Assembly: GCF_000735045.1 (NCBI RefSeq)
Contig: NZ_JPOQ01000015.1
Coordinates: 1-43,618, forward strand
Origin: Ferrovum myxofaciens
Lineage (GTDB): Bacteria > Pseudomonadota > Gammaproteobacteria > Burkholderiales > Ferrovaceae
Reading direction: 5' to 3'
Length of the DNA: 43,618 bases
Shown here: positions 7,372-15,254 of the stretch, piece by piece
Layout of the letters: each line of letters starts with the position of its first letter
How positions within the stretch are numbered: the first letter of the stretch is position 1
Translations under genes and position numbers: made by a program
Notes under the pieces: model-generated
Seen by the model: the letters and a program-made list of their open reading frames with translations, nothing else
Told to the model about the DNA's origin: nothing
Database searches by the model: none

Positions 7372-8715
7372 ATGCCGTTATTCCTTCATCTGAAGCGCTC
7401 CCTCAACCCATGGCGTCGGGCGCGCTGGCGTTTGCGTCTCGTTCTGTGGGGCTTTGCGGCCCTGTCGGGTTTGGCGGTGGCGGGGTTTGCCAAGGGAGCT
7501 GACCTGGCCCTGGCGTTCTTTTTTGCTCTGGATCGACACTGGTTCTGGTTACCCTTGATCTGGACCCCTTTCATCGGCATGGTGTCCGTGGCTCTGACTC
7601 AAAAAGTATTTCCGGGCATACAGGGAAGTGGCATTCCGCAAGTGATCGCTGCCACCCGTTTGGTTGCCCAGGGGAAACCCGTTCAGCATCTGGTGTCTCT
7701 GCGAATTGCCGTAGGCAAGGTATTGGTGGGATTACTGGCCTTGACCGGCGGTTTTTCCGCAGGGCGCGAGGGGCCTTCCGTGCAGGTATCGGCGTCGCTG
7801 GTCTTTCTGGCGCGTCGCTATCTGCCCCGTTCCCGAGTTCTGCGCCCCAGCGATCTGATTCTGGCAGGCGGTGCTGCCGGGGTGGCGGCGGCTTTCAACA
7901 CGCCTCTGGCCGGGGTGGTTTTTGCCATCGAAGAGTTGGGGCGTCGACTGGAAACCCGCACCAGTGGTGTATTGCTCGGAGTGATTATCGTTTCCGGATT
8001 GACTTCCATTGCCCTCTTGGGAAACTACAATTATTTCGGGCGCATTACTCTTCACGGTCTGGATTACCATATCATGGGTCCCGTGCTGGTGAGTGGAGTG
8101 GTTTGCGGCTTGCTGGGCGGGCTTTTCAGCCGCCTGTTGTTGTGGCCGCAACAGGGGCAGGCCTGGGGGCTATGGCGCTGGCGTCAGGAAAATCCCATTG
8201 TGTTTGCCGGGATCTGTGGGGTGTTGATCGCCGTGCTGGGTCTGCTGACTCATGGGCTTTCCTTCGGGAGTGGTTATACCCTTGCCCTGCCTCTGGTGAA
8301 TGGAGGGGTTCAGAGCGTGCCCTGGTACGCTTCGCCCGCCCGTTTTCTGGCCACCGTGATCAGTTACTATTCGGGGATTCCCGGCGGGATCTTTGCGCCT
8401 GCCCTGGCGGTGGGCAGCACCCTGGGGGCAACCCTGGCCCCCGCCCTGGGCAGCCACGACCTGGTTCCCTGGGTGACCCTGTGCATGGCCGGTTTTCTGG
8501 CGGCCGTCACCCAAGCACCGATCACGGCAGCCCTGATCGTGATCGAGATGGTGGACGGGCATCGCATGGCCCTGCCTCTCCTGGCGGTGACCTTTCTGGC
8601 GCGCGCTATCAGTGCTTATTTCGGACCGGAACTCTACCAACAACTGGCCCTGCGCTTTGCCGAGGATCGGCGCGACAGCGGGATTCGTCCTGCGGATTCC
8701 CGGAAGGAGGCCTAG
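7372..8715 (+). CDS. clcA: ClC-family chloride channel/transporter
   Basis: This 447-residue polytopic membrane protein has the ClC signatures in order: GSGIPQV near residue 84 (chloride-binding region), GREGPS with the gating Glu at 133, and GGIFAP near residue 341. E188, in FAIEELG, is 55 residues after the gating Glu, the same spacing as the proton-path Glu of E. coli ClcA, so it is probably a chloride/proton exchanger rather than a plain channel. No CBS domains follow. The stop (TAG 8713-8715) directly abuts the GTG of the GlrK-like kinase, so clcA probably shares a transcript with it. ClC exchangers help in acid resistance. Confidence 0.9.
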   Translation: MPLFLHLKRSLNPWRRARWRLRLVLWGFAALSGLAVAGFAKGADLALAFFFALDRHWFWLPLIWTPFIGMVSVALTQKVFPGIQGSGIPQVIAATRLVAQGKPVQHLVSLRIAVGKVLVGLLALTGGFSAGREGPSVQVSASLVFLARRYLPRSRVLRPSDLILAGGAAGVAAAFNTPLAGVVFAIEELGRRLETRTSGVLLGVIIVSGLTSIALLGNYNYFGRITLHGLDYHIMGPVLVSGVVCGLLGGLFSRLLLWPQQGQAWGLWRWRQENPIVFAGICGVLIAVLGLLTHGLSFGSGYTLALPLVNGGVQSVPWYASPARFLATVISYYSGIPGGIFAPALAVGSTLGATLAPALGSHDLVPWVTLCMAGFLAAVTQAPITAALIVIEMVDGHRMALPLLAVTFLARAISAYFGPELYQQLALRFAEDRRDSGIRPADSRKEA

Positions 8716-10230
8716 GTGCGCTGGTTACGTTTCAGACGGTTGGTGTCCCATGCCCCGTTTCCTTTCTCGTTCAAACAGTTGTTGGGGGCTTCCTTTGCCG
8801 GGATCCTGATCCTGCTGGGGGGGGCGCTGGTGCGTGCCCTGGTGGCGGTGGATACGTTGAGTCGAGACAGTCGGGACTTTCCAGCCAAGGCCTTGCAACG
8901 TTCCGGGCAGGTGCGCGAGTTACAGGAAACCACCGTTGCCCTGGAACGTCAGGTACGCCAATACCTGGTGTTGCATGATCCTTCCCTGCGTCTGGATATC
9001 CGTCATAGCTGGATGCAAAGTCTGGCTGTACTGAAGGAACTGGATCATGCAGGTCCGGCGGATCTCGTTCCCCTGACTCAGCAATGGCGCGTACTGGCGG
9101 ATGCCAATATTCCTCCCTTGCTTGAAGAACACAGTGAACGAATGAGTATCCCCACCGCACACCTGGATGCGGTATTTCATCAGTTGGGACAACTGGACCA
9201 ACAACTGGATAGTGTGCTGCAAACCCGTCTGGCCGAACAGGATCAAACCTTGTTGCAGGAGTTTGAACGCCAAAGGCAAGTCTTGATCAACATGGGGGTC
9301 ACGGCATCTTCACTGGCCCTGGTACTGGCTCTGGGTTTGGGGGCATGGTTGTCACGGTCCTTTGCCCAGTTGGACCGTGCCATTCGCCAGTTGGGACGGT
9401 CTCAGAAGGTTCCCCTGAAACCGCTGGGAGGGCCGACGGATATTCGTCAATTGGGGGAACGGGTGCGTTGGGTGCAACAACGACTGGCGGATCTGGAATC
9501 GGATAAACTTCAGTTCATGCGGCATATTTCTCATGAGTTGAAGACGCCCCTGGCCAATCTTCGGGAAGGCGTGGCCCTGCTCGAAGAGCAGGTGCCCGGT
9601 CCGGTCAATGAAGCACAACGGGAAATCCTGGTGATCTTGCGGGAAAACTCTCTGGCGCTGCAACACCAGATCGAAGGTCTCCTGCAGTACAATGCGGCAG
9701 CATCGGGCGCTCAGTATCTGCAAAAGCGCTGGGTGGATGTGCGCGCTCTCCTGGACCATCTGGTAACACGCCAGCGTTTGCAGATTCAGGCCAAGTCACT
9801 GCAGGTTCGAATCGAGGGAACCTTGGCGCGGGTCTGGCTGGATCCGGATAAATGGGAAACCGTGGCGGGGAACCTGCTGATCAATGCGATTCGTTTCTCT
9901 CCGGTGTCCGGGTTGATCCGCTTGACCCTTTCGGAAGGGAGCGAGGGGTGGAAGATGATGATCCAGGATCAGGGCCCCGGCGTCGATCCTCAGGATGCAC
10001 TGCACATCTTTGATCCATTTTATCAAGGTAAACGTCAACCTGCAGGCGCGCGCAAGGGCAGTGGGGTGGGACTTTCCATTGTCCGTGCATTGGTTCAGGC
10101 CCATGGCGGAGGAGTCTCGCTCATTCCTCAGGATAACGGAGTCGGCGGGGCTGTTTTTTGTGTGGAAATGCCTCGTGATACCGGCGAAACCGGTGGTCAA
10201 CGAAGCAAAGGAAGCAAGGATCGGGCATGA
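8716..10230 (+). CDS. glrK: GlrK/QseE-like sensor histidine kinase
   Basis: This 504-residue membrane kinase has a transmembrane segment at about 22-45, a roughly 150-residue helical periplasmic region, a second segment at about 193-213, a HAMP-like linker, HisKA with H273 in RHISHELKTPLAN and an HATPase domain with N-box NLLINAIRF and GSGVGLSIV. The layout and H-box match GlrK (QseE) of the GlrK-GlrR system. The GTG at 8716 directly follows clcA. The stop overlaps a QseG-like lipoprotein gene, as in the enterobacterial qseE-qseG-qseF order. The GlrR-like partner lies 2.7 kb on, across mdoH. In enterics the kinase responds to envelope signals; the signal here is unknown. Confidence 0.82.
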   Translation: MRWLRFRRLVSHAPFPFSFKQLLGASFAGILILLGGALVRALVAVDTLSRDSRDFPAKALQRSGQVRELQETTVALERQVRQYLVLHDPSLRLDIRHSWMQSLAVLKELDHAGPADLVPLTQQWRVLADANIPPLLEEHSERMSIPTAHLDAVFHQLGQLDQQLDSVLQTRLAEQDQTLLQEFERQRQVLINMGVTASSLALVLALGLGAWLSRSFAQLDRAIRQLGRSQKVPLKPLGGPTDIRQLGERVRWVQQRLADLESDKLQFMRHISHELKTPLANLREGVALLEEQVPGPVNEAQREILVILRENSLALQHQIEGLLQYNAAASGAQYLQKRWVDVRALLDHLVTRQRLQIQAKSLQVRIEGTLARVWLDPDKWETVAGNLLINAIRFSPVSGLIRLTLSEGSEGWKMMIQDQGPGVDPQDALHIFDPFYQGKRQPAGARKGSGVGLSIVRALVQAHGGGVSLIPQDNGVGGAVFCVEMPRDTGETGGQRSKGSKDRA

Positions 10231-10850
10231 AAATGGAATTTTTGGTCAAAAGACAGGAGAAAAAGATTCCTGTGGTGTTGGGAATGATGGGGGTAACGTT
10301 TCTGGTGGGTTGTGCGACGCCTGCGCCCCATCCCGTGATTTCACCCCCCCCTGCGCCCTCCCTGTCTTCCGGGGTGGATGAGGTGAAGCACCTCCCTGAT
10401 GTGATCCCTGCCGACGGCGAGGATATGGTCATGGCTCTGGATCAACTGGATCAGGATATGACCCTGTCTCCCGAGGTACGCAGTGAAATCCTGTCCAGTC
10501 TGGTGGCGCAACCCGCCCCGGAAACGTCCCAGGACCGGTTACGGCGGGCTCAATTGCTGCTGTTGCAACATCAGGCAGGAACGACCCAGCAGGCCGTGAT
10601 CCTGTTGCAGACCTTGGTGGGTGAAGAGGAAAAAGGGGATCATGCGGAACTGCTTCCTTTGACACATTGGTTGAAGCAATGGGCGGACACCCAGGCGCTT
10701 CTGGAACTCCAGACGGATCAACTGACCCGTCAGTCCCAGGAGTTGCAGGGAAGGGCCGATAATCTAGCGCGACAGATTCAGGAACTGCGCGCGATCGAGC
10801 GCAATTTGAGTTCCCGTCCCGGACCGGACAAAGCGGGCACTCACCCCTGA
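10227..10850 (+). CDS. QseG-like lipoprotein
   Basis: This 207-residue lipoprotein has a signal peptide ending in the lipobox LVGC (C29), a Pro-rich stretch (residues 30-45), and then a helical region rich in Gln and Leu with probable coiled coil at about 145-195. Its position matches qseG (yfhG), whose outer-membrane lipoprotein product contacts the sensor kinase QseE/GlrK. The start overlaps the kinase stop (ATGA, 10227-10230). The last 87 bases run into the 3' end of the oppositely oriented mdoH gene. Sequence resemblance is mostly in layout, so the name rests on context. Confidence 0.65.
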   Translation: MKMEFLVKRQEKKIPVVLGMMGVTFLVGCATPAPHPVISPPPAPSLSSGVDEVKHLPDVIPADGEDMVMALDQLDQDMTLSPEVRSEILSSLVAQPAPETSQDRLRRAQLLLLQHQAGTTQQAVILLQTLVGEEEKGDHAELLPLTHWLKQWADTQALLELQTDQLTRQSQELQGRADNLARQIQELRAIERNLSSRPGPDKAGTHP

Positions 10851-12737
10851 AGGAAGCGGTTGCAGGCCTGCATAGTGCCATGCGCGACGAAGAACCGAGG
10901 GAATGCGACGTTCTTCCGGGATATCCAGCAAGGAAAGCCCGCGCATCTTGAGAAAACGGGTGGAATGACTGGTGGCAATGGCCAGAGGGGCTGCCAGCAA
11001 CCAGGGCAGGGCAATGGGGAGCAGGTCCACCATCAGGGTCGGTCCGCGCAGCGAGGCCAATGCCAGGCCGCCGGTCGCAATCAGGAACAGGCCACGGTAA
11101 TGTTGCCAGGTGCTGCGCCAGGCCAGGGTAGAGGCTTCCCGTGCGGGGGATTTCCATTCCAGTCTGAATCCGGTCAGGGCGGTAAGCACGAAGAGTGTAT
11201 GAGCAACCATGCGCAGGGGGGCTTGCAACAGGGAGAGGGTGGCTTCGGTGAAGGCGCTGGCCAGGAGGGTGGAAGTTCCCCCGAATTTGGCCTGTTCGCC
11301 CCGTTTGAAAAGGGCCAGCAGGGCCAGCAGGCGTGGAATGAAAAGCATGCTCAAGGTCACGGGCCAGAGTGCGGGCAGGAGAGGAGTATGGGGGTTGAGC
11401 GCGGTCAGACTCAGACTGACCAGAATGTACGCCATCCAGAGGGGAGCCGAGGCGTAGGCCAGCACGCCGGTGAGGAGCATGGCGCGATGCACCGCATGAA
11501 ATCCGGGTTCCCAGAGCAGGCGGAAGTTTTTGAGATTGCCCTGGCACCAGCGTCGATCCCGTTGCAGCTCTTCCAGAAGGTGGGCGGGTTGCTGTTCGTA
11601 ACTGCCTTCGAGGCCGGGGACGATCCAGGTGTGGTAGCCTGCACGGCGCAGAAGTGCCGCCTCCACAAAATCATGGGAGAGAATTTCTCCGCTCAAATTG
11701 CCCTTGCCGGGCAACAGGGCCAGTCCGCAGTGACGCATGAAAGGTGCGATCCGCAGGATGGCATTGTGTCCCCAGTAATGGGATTCCCCCAGTTGCCAGT
11801 ATTGCATGCCTGCCGTAAATAATTGACCGGTGACTCGCCCCGCAAATTGTTGGCTACGCGCGTGAACCGTGTCCAGTCCCACGGAGCGAGGCAAGGTCTG
11901 AATGATGCCGGCGCTCGGGTTCCGTTCCATCAGGCCCACCAGGGTGGTGAGAGCGCTTCCGGTCATCACGCTGTCGGCGTCCAATACGACCATGTACCGA
12001 TAATCCTTGCCCCAACGCCGGCAAAAGTCCGCCACATTGCCGGCTTTCTTCCGTCCCCGCCGTGCGCGGACCCGGTAAAACAGGTTGAGGCGATGACCCA
12101 GTTGGTCGTGCAATTCCCTCCAGGCGGCTTGTTCTTCGGCCAGAATAGCAGGATCGCTACTGTCGGACAGGACGAACACATCGAACAGCGTGGTGTCCCG
12201 GGTAGCTGCCAGAGATTCGCAGGTGGCACGCAACCCGGCAAAGACGCTACGTACCTGTTCGTGACAGATGGGCATGATGAGCGCGGTGCGGGCACCGGGG
12301 TCCAGGGGCAGGTCAGCATGGGAGGAGGGCACGGCCAGGGCGTGGGGATCGGGGTGCAACTGCACCCAGAATCCCAGCACAGCCGTCAGGAAACCGGCGC
12401 TAACCCAGGCAAATAACAGGACGAAGAGGGTCCATTGGGTCCAGCCGAGCAAGGCTCCCAGACCCTGGAGGTTCTGGGGCCATTGGCTCCATCCGGCCAG
12501 TACTGAAGAAAAAAGAATCCCTGCGCCCAGAGCGCGGCGCCGAAGAGTCGCTGCCGTTTCCCAGGCCTGCAGGGGGGCCTCTGCGCGGTTCCTGCGGGGG
12601 GGGTGCAGAAGTGCGCGGAGGGACTGCAGAAACCCGTTCCAGAACCCGGACCACGGTCGGGAGATCATGGATCCCCGGTTGAGTGGGGGGGCCTGAAGAT
12701 CAGGACGTGTCAGCGGTATGAGGTCGTAAGGATTCAT
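10764..12737 (-). CDS. mdoH: Glucans biosynthesis glucosyltransferase H (OpgH/MdoH)
   Basis: This 657-residue inner-membrane family-2 glycosyltransferase polymerises glucose from UDP-glucose into osmoregulated periplasmic glucans. It shows the N-terminal PPLNRGSMISRPW motif of the family, two early membrane segments, MPICHEQ, the DxD-type motif VVLDADSV, QRDRRWCQGN (QxxRW) at about residue 388, and a C-terminal block of membrane helices. It is shorter than E. coli OpgH (about 847 residues), mainly at the N-terminus. No opgG is adjacent. It sits between the GlrK/QseG genes and glrR, which have lost their usual contiguity. A sigma-54 promoter and two GlrR-type sites lie upstream. The predicted transcript begins only a few bases before the ATG, and no good ribosome binding site is seen. 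Its 3' end overlaps the lipoprotein gene tail to tail. Confidence 0.9.
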   Translation of the reverse strand: MNPYDLIPLTRPDLQAPPLNRGSMISRPWSGFWNGFLQSLRALLHPPRRNRAEAPLQAWETAATLRRRALGAGILFSSVLAGWSQWPQNLQGLGALLGWTQWTLFVLLFAWVSAGFLTAVLGFWVQLHPDPHALAVPSSHADLPLDPGARTALIMPICHEQVRSVFAGLRATCESLAATRDTTLFDVFVLSDSSDPAILAEEQAAWRELHDQLGHRLNLFYRVRARRGRKKAGNVADFCRRWGKDYRYMVVLDADSVMTGSALTTLVGLMERNPSAGIIQTLPRSVGLDTVHARSQQFAGRVTGQLFTAGMQYWQLGESHYWGHNAILRIAPFMRHCGLALLPGKGNLSGEILSHDFVEAALLRRAGYHTWIVPGLEGSYEQQPAHLLEELQRDRRWCQGNLKNFRLLWEPGFHAVHRAMLLTGVLAYASAPLWMAYILVSLSLTALNPHTPLLPALWPVTLSMLFIPRLLALLALFKRGEQAKFGGTSTLLASAFTEATLSLLQAPLRMVAHTLFVLTALTGFRLEWKSPAREASTLAWRSTWQHYRGLFLIATGGLALASLRGPTLMVDLLPIALPWLLAAPLAIATSHSTRFLKMRGLSLLDIPEERRIPSVLRRAWHYAGLQPLPSGVSARFVRSGTGTQIALDRAQFLNLSR

Positions 12738-12749
12738 GCTGGTAACTGA

Positions 12750-12765
12750 AGCAATGATTGTGCCA
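12750..12765 (-). promoter_or_regulatory. Sigma-54 (-24/-12) promoter of mdoH
   Basis: Read on the minus strand the sequence is TGGCACA-ATCA-TTGCT, matching the sigma-54 consensus TGGCACG-N4-TTGCW at all but one position, with invariant GG and GC in correct spacing. The expected start site is near 12739-12741, pointing into mdoH, whose ATG begins at 12737. A sigma-54 activator gene (glrR) and its expected binding sites lie just upstream, which raises confidence well above a chance match. Confidence 0.8.
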
Positions 12766-12882
12766 ATATCTTTAAGTATTTCTCAATCATATGAAATAAA
12801 ACAATATTTATTATTTTTAAGGAAGAGTGGAGGGGGTTTTTCTGGGGTATTTGGCGCTGGCTTCGGGTTTCCTCCCGGAAGT

Positions 12883-12900
12883 TGTCGTCGTTAGCCGACA
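12883..12900. promoter_or_regulatory. GlrR-type binding site 1 (TGTC-N10-GACA)
   Basis: TGTC at 12883-12886, ten bases, and GACA at 12897-12900 match exactly the TGTC-N10-GACA pattern known for GlrR upstream of enterobacterial glmY. It lies about 150 bp upstream of the predicted mdoH start site, a normal place for a sigma-54 enhancer. Confidence 0.75.
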
Positions 12901-12948
12901 GGTTCCAGGGGGATTTATTTAACCTGTTGATAGTTAAGCATTTGATCC

Positions 12949-12966
12949 TGTCGCTATCAAGAGACA
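12949..12966. promoter_or_regulatory. GlrR-type binding site 2 (TGTC-N10-GACA)
   Basis: TGTC at 12949-12952, ten bases, and GACA at 12963-12966 give a second exact match. It is 66 bp (about six helical turns) from site 1, so both would face the same side of the DNA. It overlaps the last codons and stop of glrR. The A/T-rich stretch at 12766-12825 could help loop the enhancers to the promoter; I do not claim a specific IHF site. Confidence 0.75.
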
Positions 12967-14306
12967 GGGCGAAAGCTGTCGGGCGTCAGTCCGTACTTTT
13001 GCAGCAGGCGATAGAACTCAGTTCGGTTGCGTTGCGCCAGTCGTGCAGCATCGGCCACCTGACCCTCGGTTAGTTTGAGCAGTCCGATCAGATATTCCCG
13101 TTCAAAGCGTTCACGGGCTTCGGTCAAGCTGAGGATTTCCACCGTGGGCAGGCGCAGGGCCCGATGAACCAGAGACAGGGGGATGATGGGAGTGGTGGAG
13201 AGCGCGCAGACCTGTTCGATGACATTATGCAGTTGACGGATATTGCCCGGCCAGGGCGCTGCGGACAAGGCGGTCAGCGCCTCGGAAGAAAATCCGTTGA
13301 GGTGCTTGCCGTATTTTTTCCCAAGCCGGGTCAGAAAATGCTTGGCCAGCAGGGGAATGTCTTCCCGTCTTTCGCGCAGGGCCGGGAGGATGAGTTCGAC
13401 GACATTCAAACGGTAGTAGAGGTCTTCCCGGAACTGATCGGCGGCGATGGATGCCTCCAGGTTCTGGTGGGTGGCAGAGAGAACCCGCACATCCACGGCA
13501 TGATGGACATTCGATCCCACGGGGCGGACCATGCGTTCTTCCAGAACCCGCAACAATTTGGCCTGCAGGTTGAGGGGCATGTCGCCGATTTCATCAAGGA
13601 AAAGGGTGCCGCCCTGGGCAGCGCGAAAGAGGCCTTGGTGGGCCTGGACGGCACCGGTAAAGGCCCCTTTTTCGTGCCCGAACAATTCGGATTCGAGCAA
13701 GGCTTCCGGAATTGCGCTGCAGTTCAATGCGATGAACGGGTGCGCCGCACGTACACTGGCACGGTGCAGGGCACGGGCCAGCAATTCTTTCCCCGTCCCG
13801 CTTTCGCCCCGAATCAATACGCTGGCATCGGAGCGGGCCACCAGTTGAGCCTCGTTCAGAAGTTCGGCCATGCGCTGCGAACGGCTGAGGATTTCCGCGC
13901 GCCAATCTTCGCCCGGGCGATGGGGTTCCGGGGGTGGAGTGGACAGGTCCAGGGCAGATTGCACTTTGGCCAGCAGAAGCGCTGCGTCGAAGGGCTTGGT
14001 GAGATAGCCGAAAACGCCCTTGGCGGTGGCCTCCACTGCATCCGGAATCGTGCCGTGCGCGGTGAGCAGGATCACCGGCAGGGTAGGATCCCGGCCATGG
14101 ATTTCATCGAACAGGCGGAGTCCATCCATGCCAGGAAGCTGGACATCGCTCAGGACGACCCCGGGGCGTTCCGTGGCCAGTCGTGTCAGGGCTTCTTCGG
14201 CACTGGCCGCACTGACGACCCGGTAACCCGCCGCACGCAGGCGCAAAGAGAGCAAATGGAGGAGATCCGCGTCGTCGTCCACCAGCAGGATGGTCGGATT
14301 GCTCAT
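12957..14306 (-). CDS. glrR: Sigma-54-dependent response regulator GlrR/QseF
   Basis: This 449-residue NtrC-family activator has a receiver with D54 (VLSDVQLPGMDG), a central AAA+ domain with Walker A GESGTGKE near residue 167, the sigma-54 contact loop GAFTGA, Walker B-type LFLDEIGDMP, and a C-terminal Fis-type helix-turn-helix (DAARLAQRNRTEFYRLL). The ending resembles GlrR, whose partner GlrK and lipoprotein QseG are encoded across mdoH. The ATG overlaps the stop of the upstream nuclease gene (ATGA, 14303-14306). Its likely target is mdoH directly downstream, whose promoter region has two exact GlrR-type sites. Confidence 0.88.
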   Translation of the reverse strand: MSNPTILLVDDDADLLHLLSLRLRAAGYRVVSAASAEEALTRLATERPGVVLSDVQLPGMDGLRLFDEIHGRDPTLPVILLTAHGTIPDAVEATAKGVFGYLTKPFDAALLLAKVQSALDLSTPPPEPHRPGEDWRAEILSRSQRMAELLNEAQLVARSDASVLIRGESGTGKELLARALHRASVRAAHPFIALNCSAIPEALLESELFGHEKGAFTGAVQAHQGLFRAAQGGTLFLDEIGDMPLNLQAKLLRVLEERMVRPVGSNVHHAVDVRVLSATHQNLEASIAADQFREDLYYRLNVVELILPALRERREDIPLLAKHFLTRLGKKYGKHLNGFSSEALTALSAAPWPGNIRQLHNVIEQVCALSTTPIIPLSLVHRALRLPTVEILSLTEARERFEREYLIGLLKLTEGQVADAARLAQRNRTEFYRLLQKYGLTPDSFRPVS

Positions 14307-15238
14307 AGACAGTCATCCAGGGTTTTGGCCAGGCGAACCCCCGCTTCTTCCAGTTGCAAGGCGATCATTGCCATGGCCTGATGGGCATAGGCATCGGTCA
14401 GTGCGTAATGGCCCTTTTCATCCGGGGCCGGCAAGGGGTCGTAGGCCTGGCTGCGGGCGGTGGCGAAGGATTCCATTGCCCAGGCGCGGGGCGTTCCCCG
14501 TTGCCATTCCTGCAGGTTATCCGGGGTGATCCGGGCGCTCAAGCGTTGGGCCAGACGGGCAGGATCAGGATTCATCTGTTCAATGAACACCGTATCCCAG
14601 TAATGATGCAGGCTCCCTGCGTGGAGGTGATCCCACTTGACCCTGATTTCATTGCCGCCACGGTCATGGTCATCGATGGCATGCAAGGGTTGATGCAGGT
14701 CTCCAATCAAATGAATCAGAAATTTGAGGGCCAACACGGCCTCGGGACGATCGGCAGGCTGAAATCCGCTCCGTTTGTAGCGGGCCAGTTCGGCGCTGAA
14801 TTGTTCGATTTTAGCCACGACGCAGGCCCGTTCAGGGCCTGCAGAGGCCAGGGTATTCTGGCTCGGCAGCGGAAAATCCTGGCAGGCCTGCATCAGGTCA
14901 GGATGGTGGCGATCGATATCCACGAAGTGCCATGCGCGGGAATGCTGAAACGTGACGGTGCGCCCGGAGCCGGGGGCTTCTCGCAAACGATCGGCCCAAC
15001 TGGCCACGGAAACGGGATCATGGGCGGTGAGTGGATCCTCGTCGCTGGCCAGCAGTGCCTGTAGTCGGGCCTTTTGGGCGGGTGCCATGAAGTTCAGGGC
15101 AATGGAAGCCACCACTTCATGACCCTCCTCGCCCCAGGCCCAGGCGGAGGAAGAAACCCCCAGACAAAGCAGGATTGGAATCATTCCAATATAATAGGAG
15201 AAGCCAGGCCCGGAACGGTTCGTCCACCGGGTATTCAT
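14303..15238 (-). CDS. Secreted S1/P1-family nuclease
   Basis: This 311-residue S1/P1 zinc-dependent nuclease acts on single-stranded nucleic acid. A signal peptide ends at SSSAWA, so the mature protein begins with Trp (WGEEGHEVVA); the family uses the mature N-terminal Trp plus His residues to bind zinc. Further family motifs are WADRLR, AWHFVDID, FLIHLIGDLHQPLHA and GGNEIRVKWD. I chose ATG 15238; the frame extends to 15262, but that would overlap the divergent grxD start, and a start at 15184 would leave a very short signal peptide. Its stop overlaps glrR, an unusual partner. A role in phosphate or nucleotide scavenging from external DNA is likely. Confidence 0.87.
   Translation of the reverse strand: MNTRWTNRSGPGFSYYIGMIPILLCLGVSSSAWAWGEEGHEVVASIALNFMAPAQKARLQALLASDEDPLTAHDPVSVASWADRLREAPGSGRTVTFQHSRAWHFVDIDRHHPDLMQACQDFPLPSQNTLASAGPERACVVAKIEQFSAELARYKRSGFQPADRPEAVLALKFLIHLIGDLHQPLHAIDDHDRGGNEIRVKWDHLHAGSLHHYWDTVFIEQMNPDPARLAQRLSARITPDNLQEWQRGTPRAWAMESFATARSQAYDPLPAPDEKGHYALTDAYAHQAMAMIALQLEEAGVRLAKTLDDCL
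15174..15195 (+). promoter_or_regulatory. Perfect 17-bp palindrome abutting a -10 box upstream of grxD
   Basis: ATTGGAAT-C-ATTCCAAT (15174-15190) is a perfect palindrome with 8-bp arms. Its last base is also the first base of a consensus TATAAT (15190-15195), about 60 bp before the grxD ATG. A repressor here would cover the -35/-10 spacer. No good -35 box is visible, consistent with a regulated promoter. The site also lies in the signal-peptide codons of the divergent nuclease gene. I cannot name the regulator. Confidence 0.55.
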
Positions 15239-15254
15239 TCCTACAGGAGTCATC

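Noticed and set aside
8103-8978. A 291-residue frame overlapping clcA and glrK
   Set aside because: It has Pro/Gly/Arg-rich shadow composition over two real genes in another frame.
10860-11822. A 320-residue plus-strand frame opposite mdoH
   Set aside because: It is very rich in Gly and Gln, has no family features and lies antisense to a clear glycosyltransferase.
13164-14381. A 405-residue plus-strand frame opposite glrR
   Set aside because: It mirrors the AAA+ and receiver domains of glrR, so it is a codon-bias shadow.
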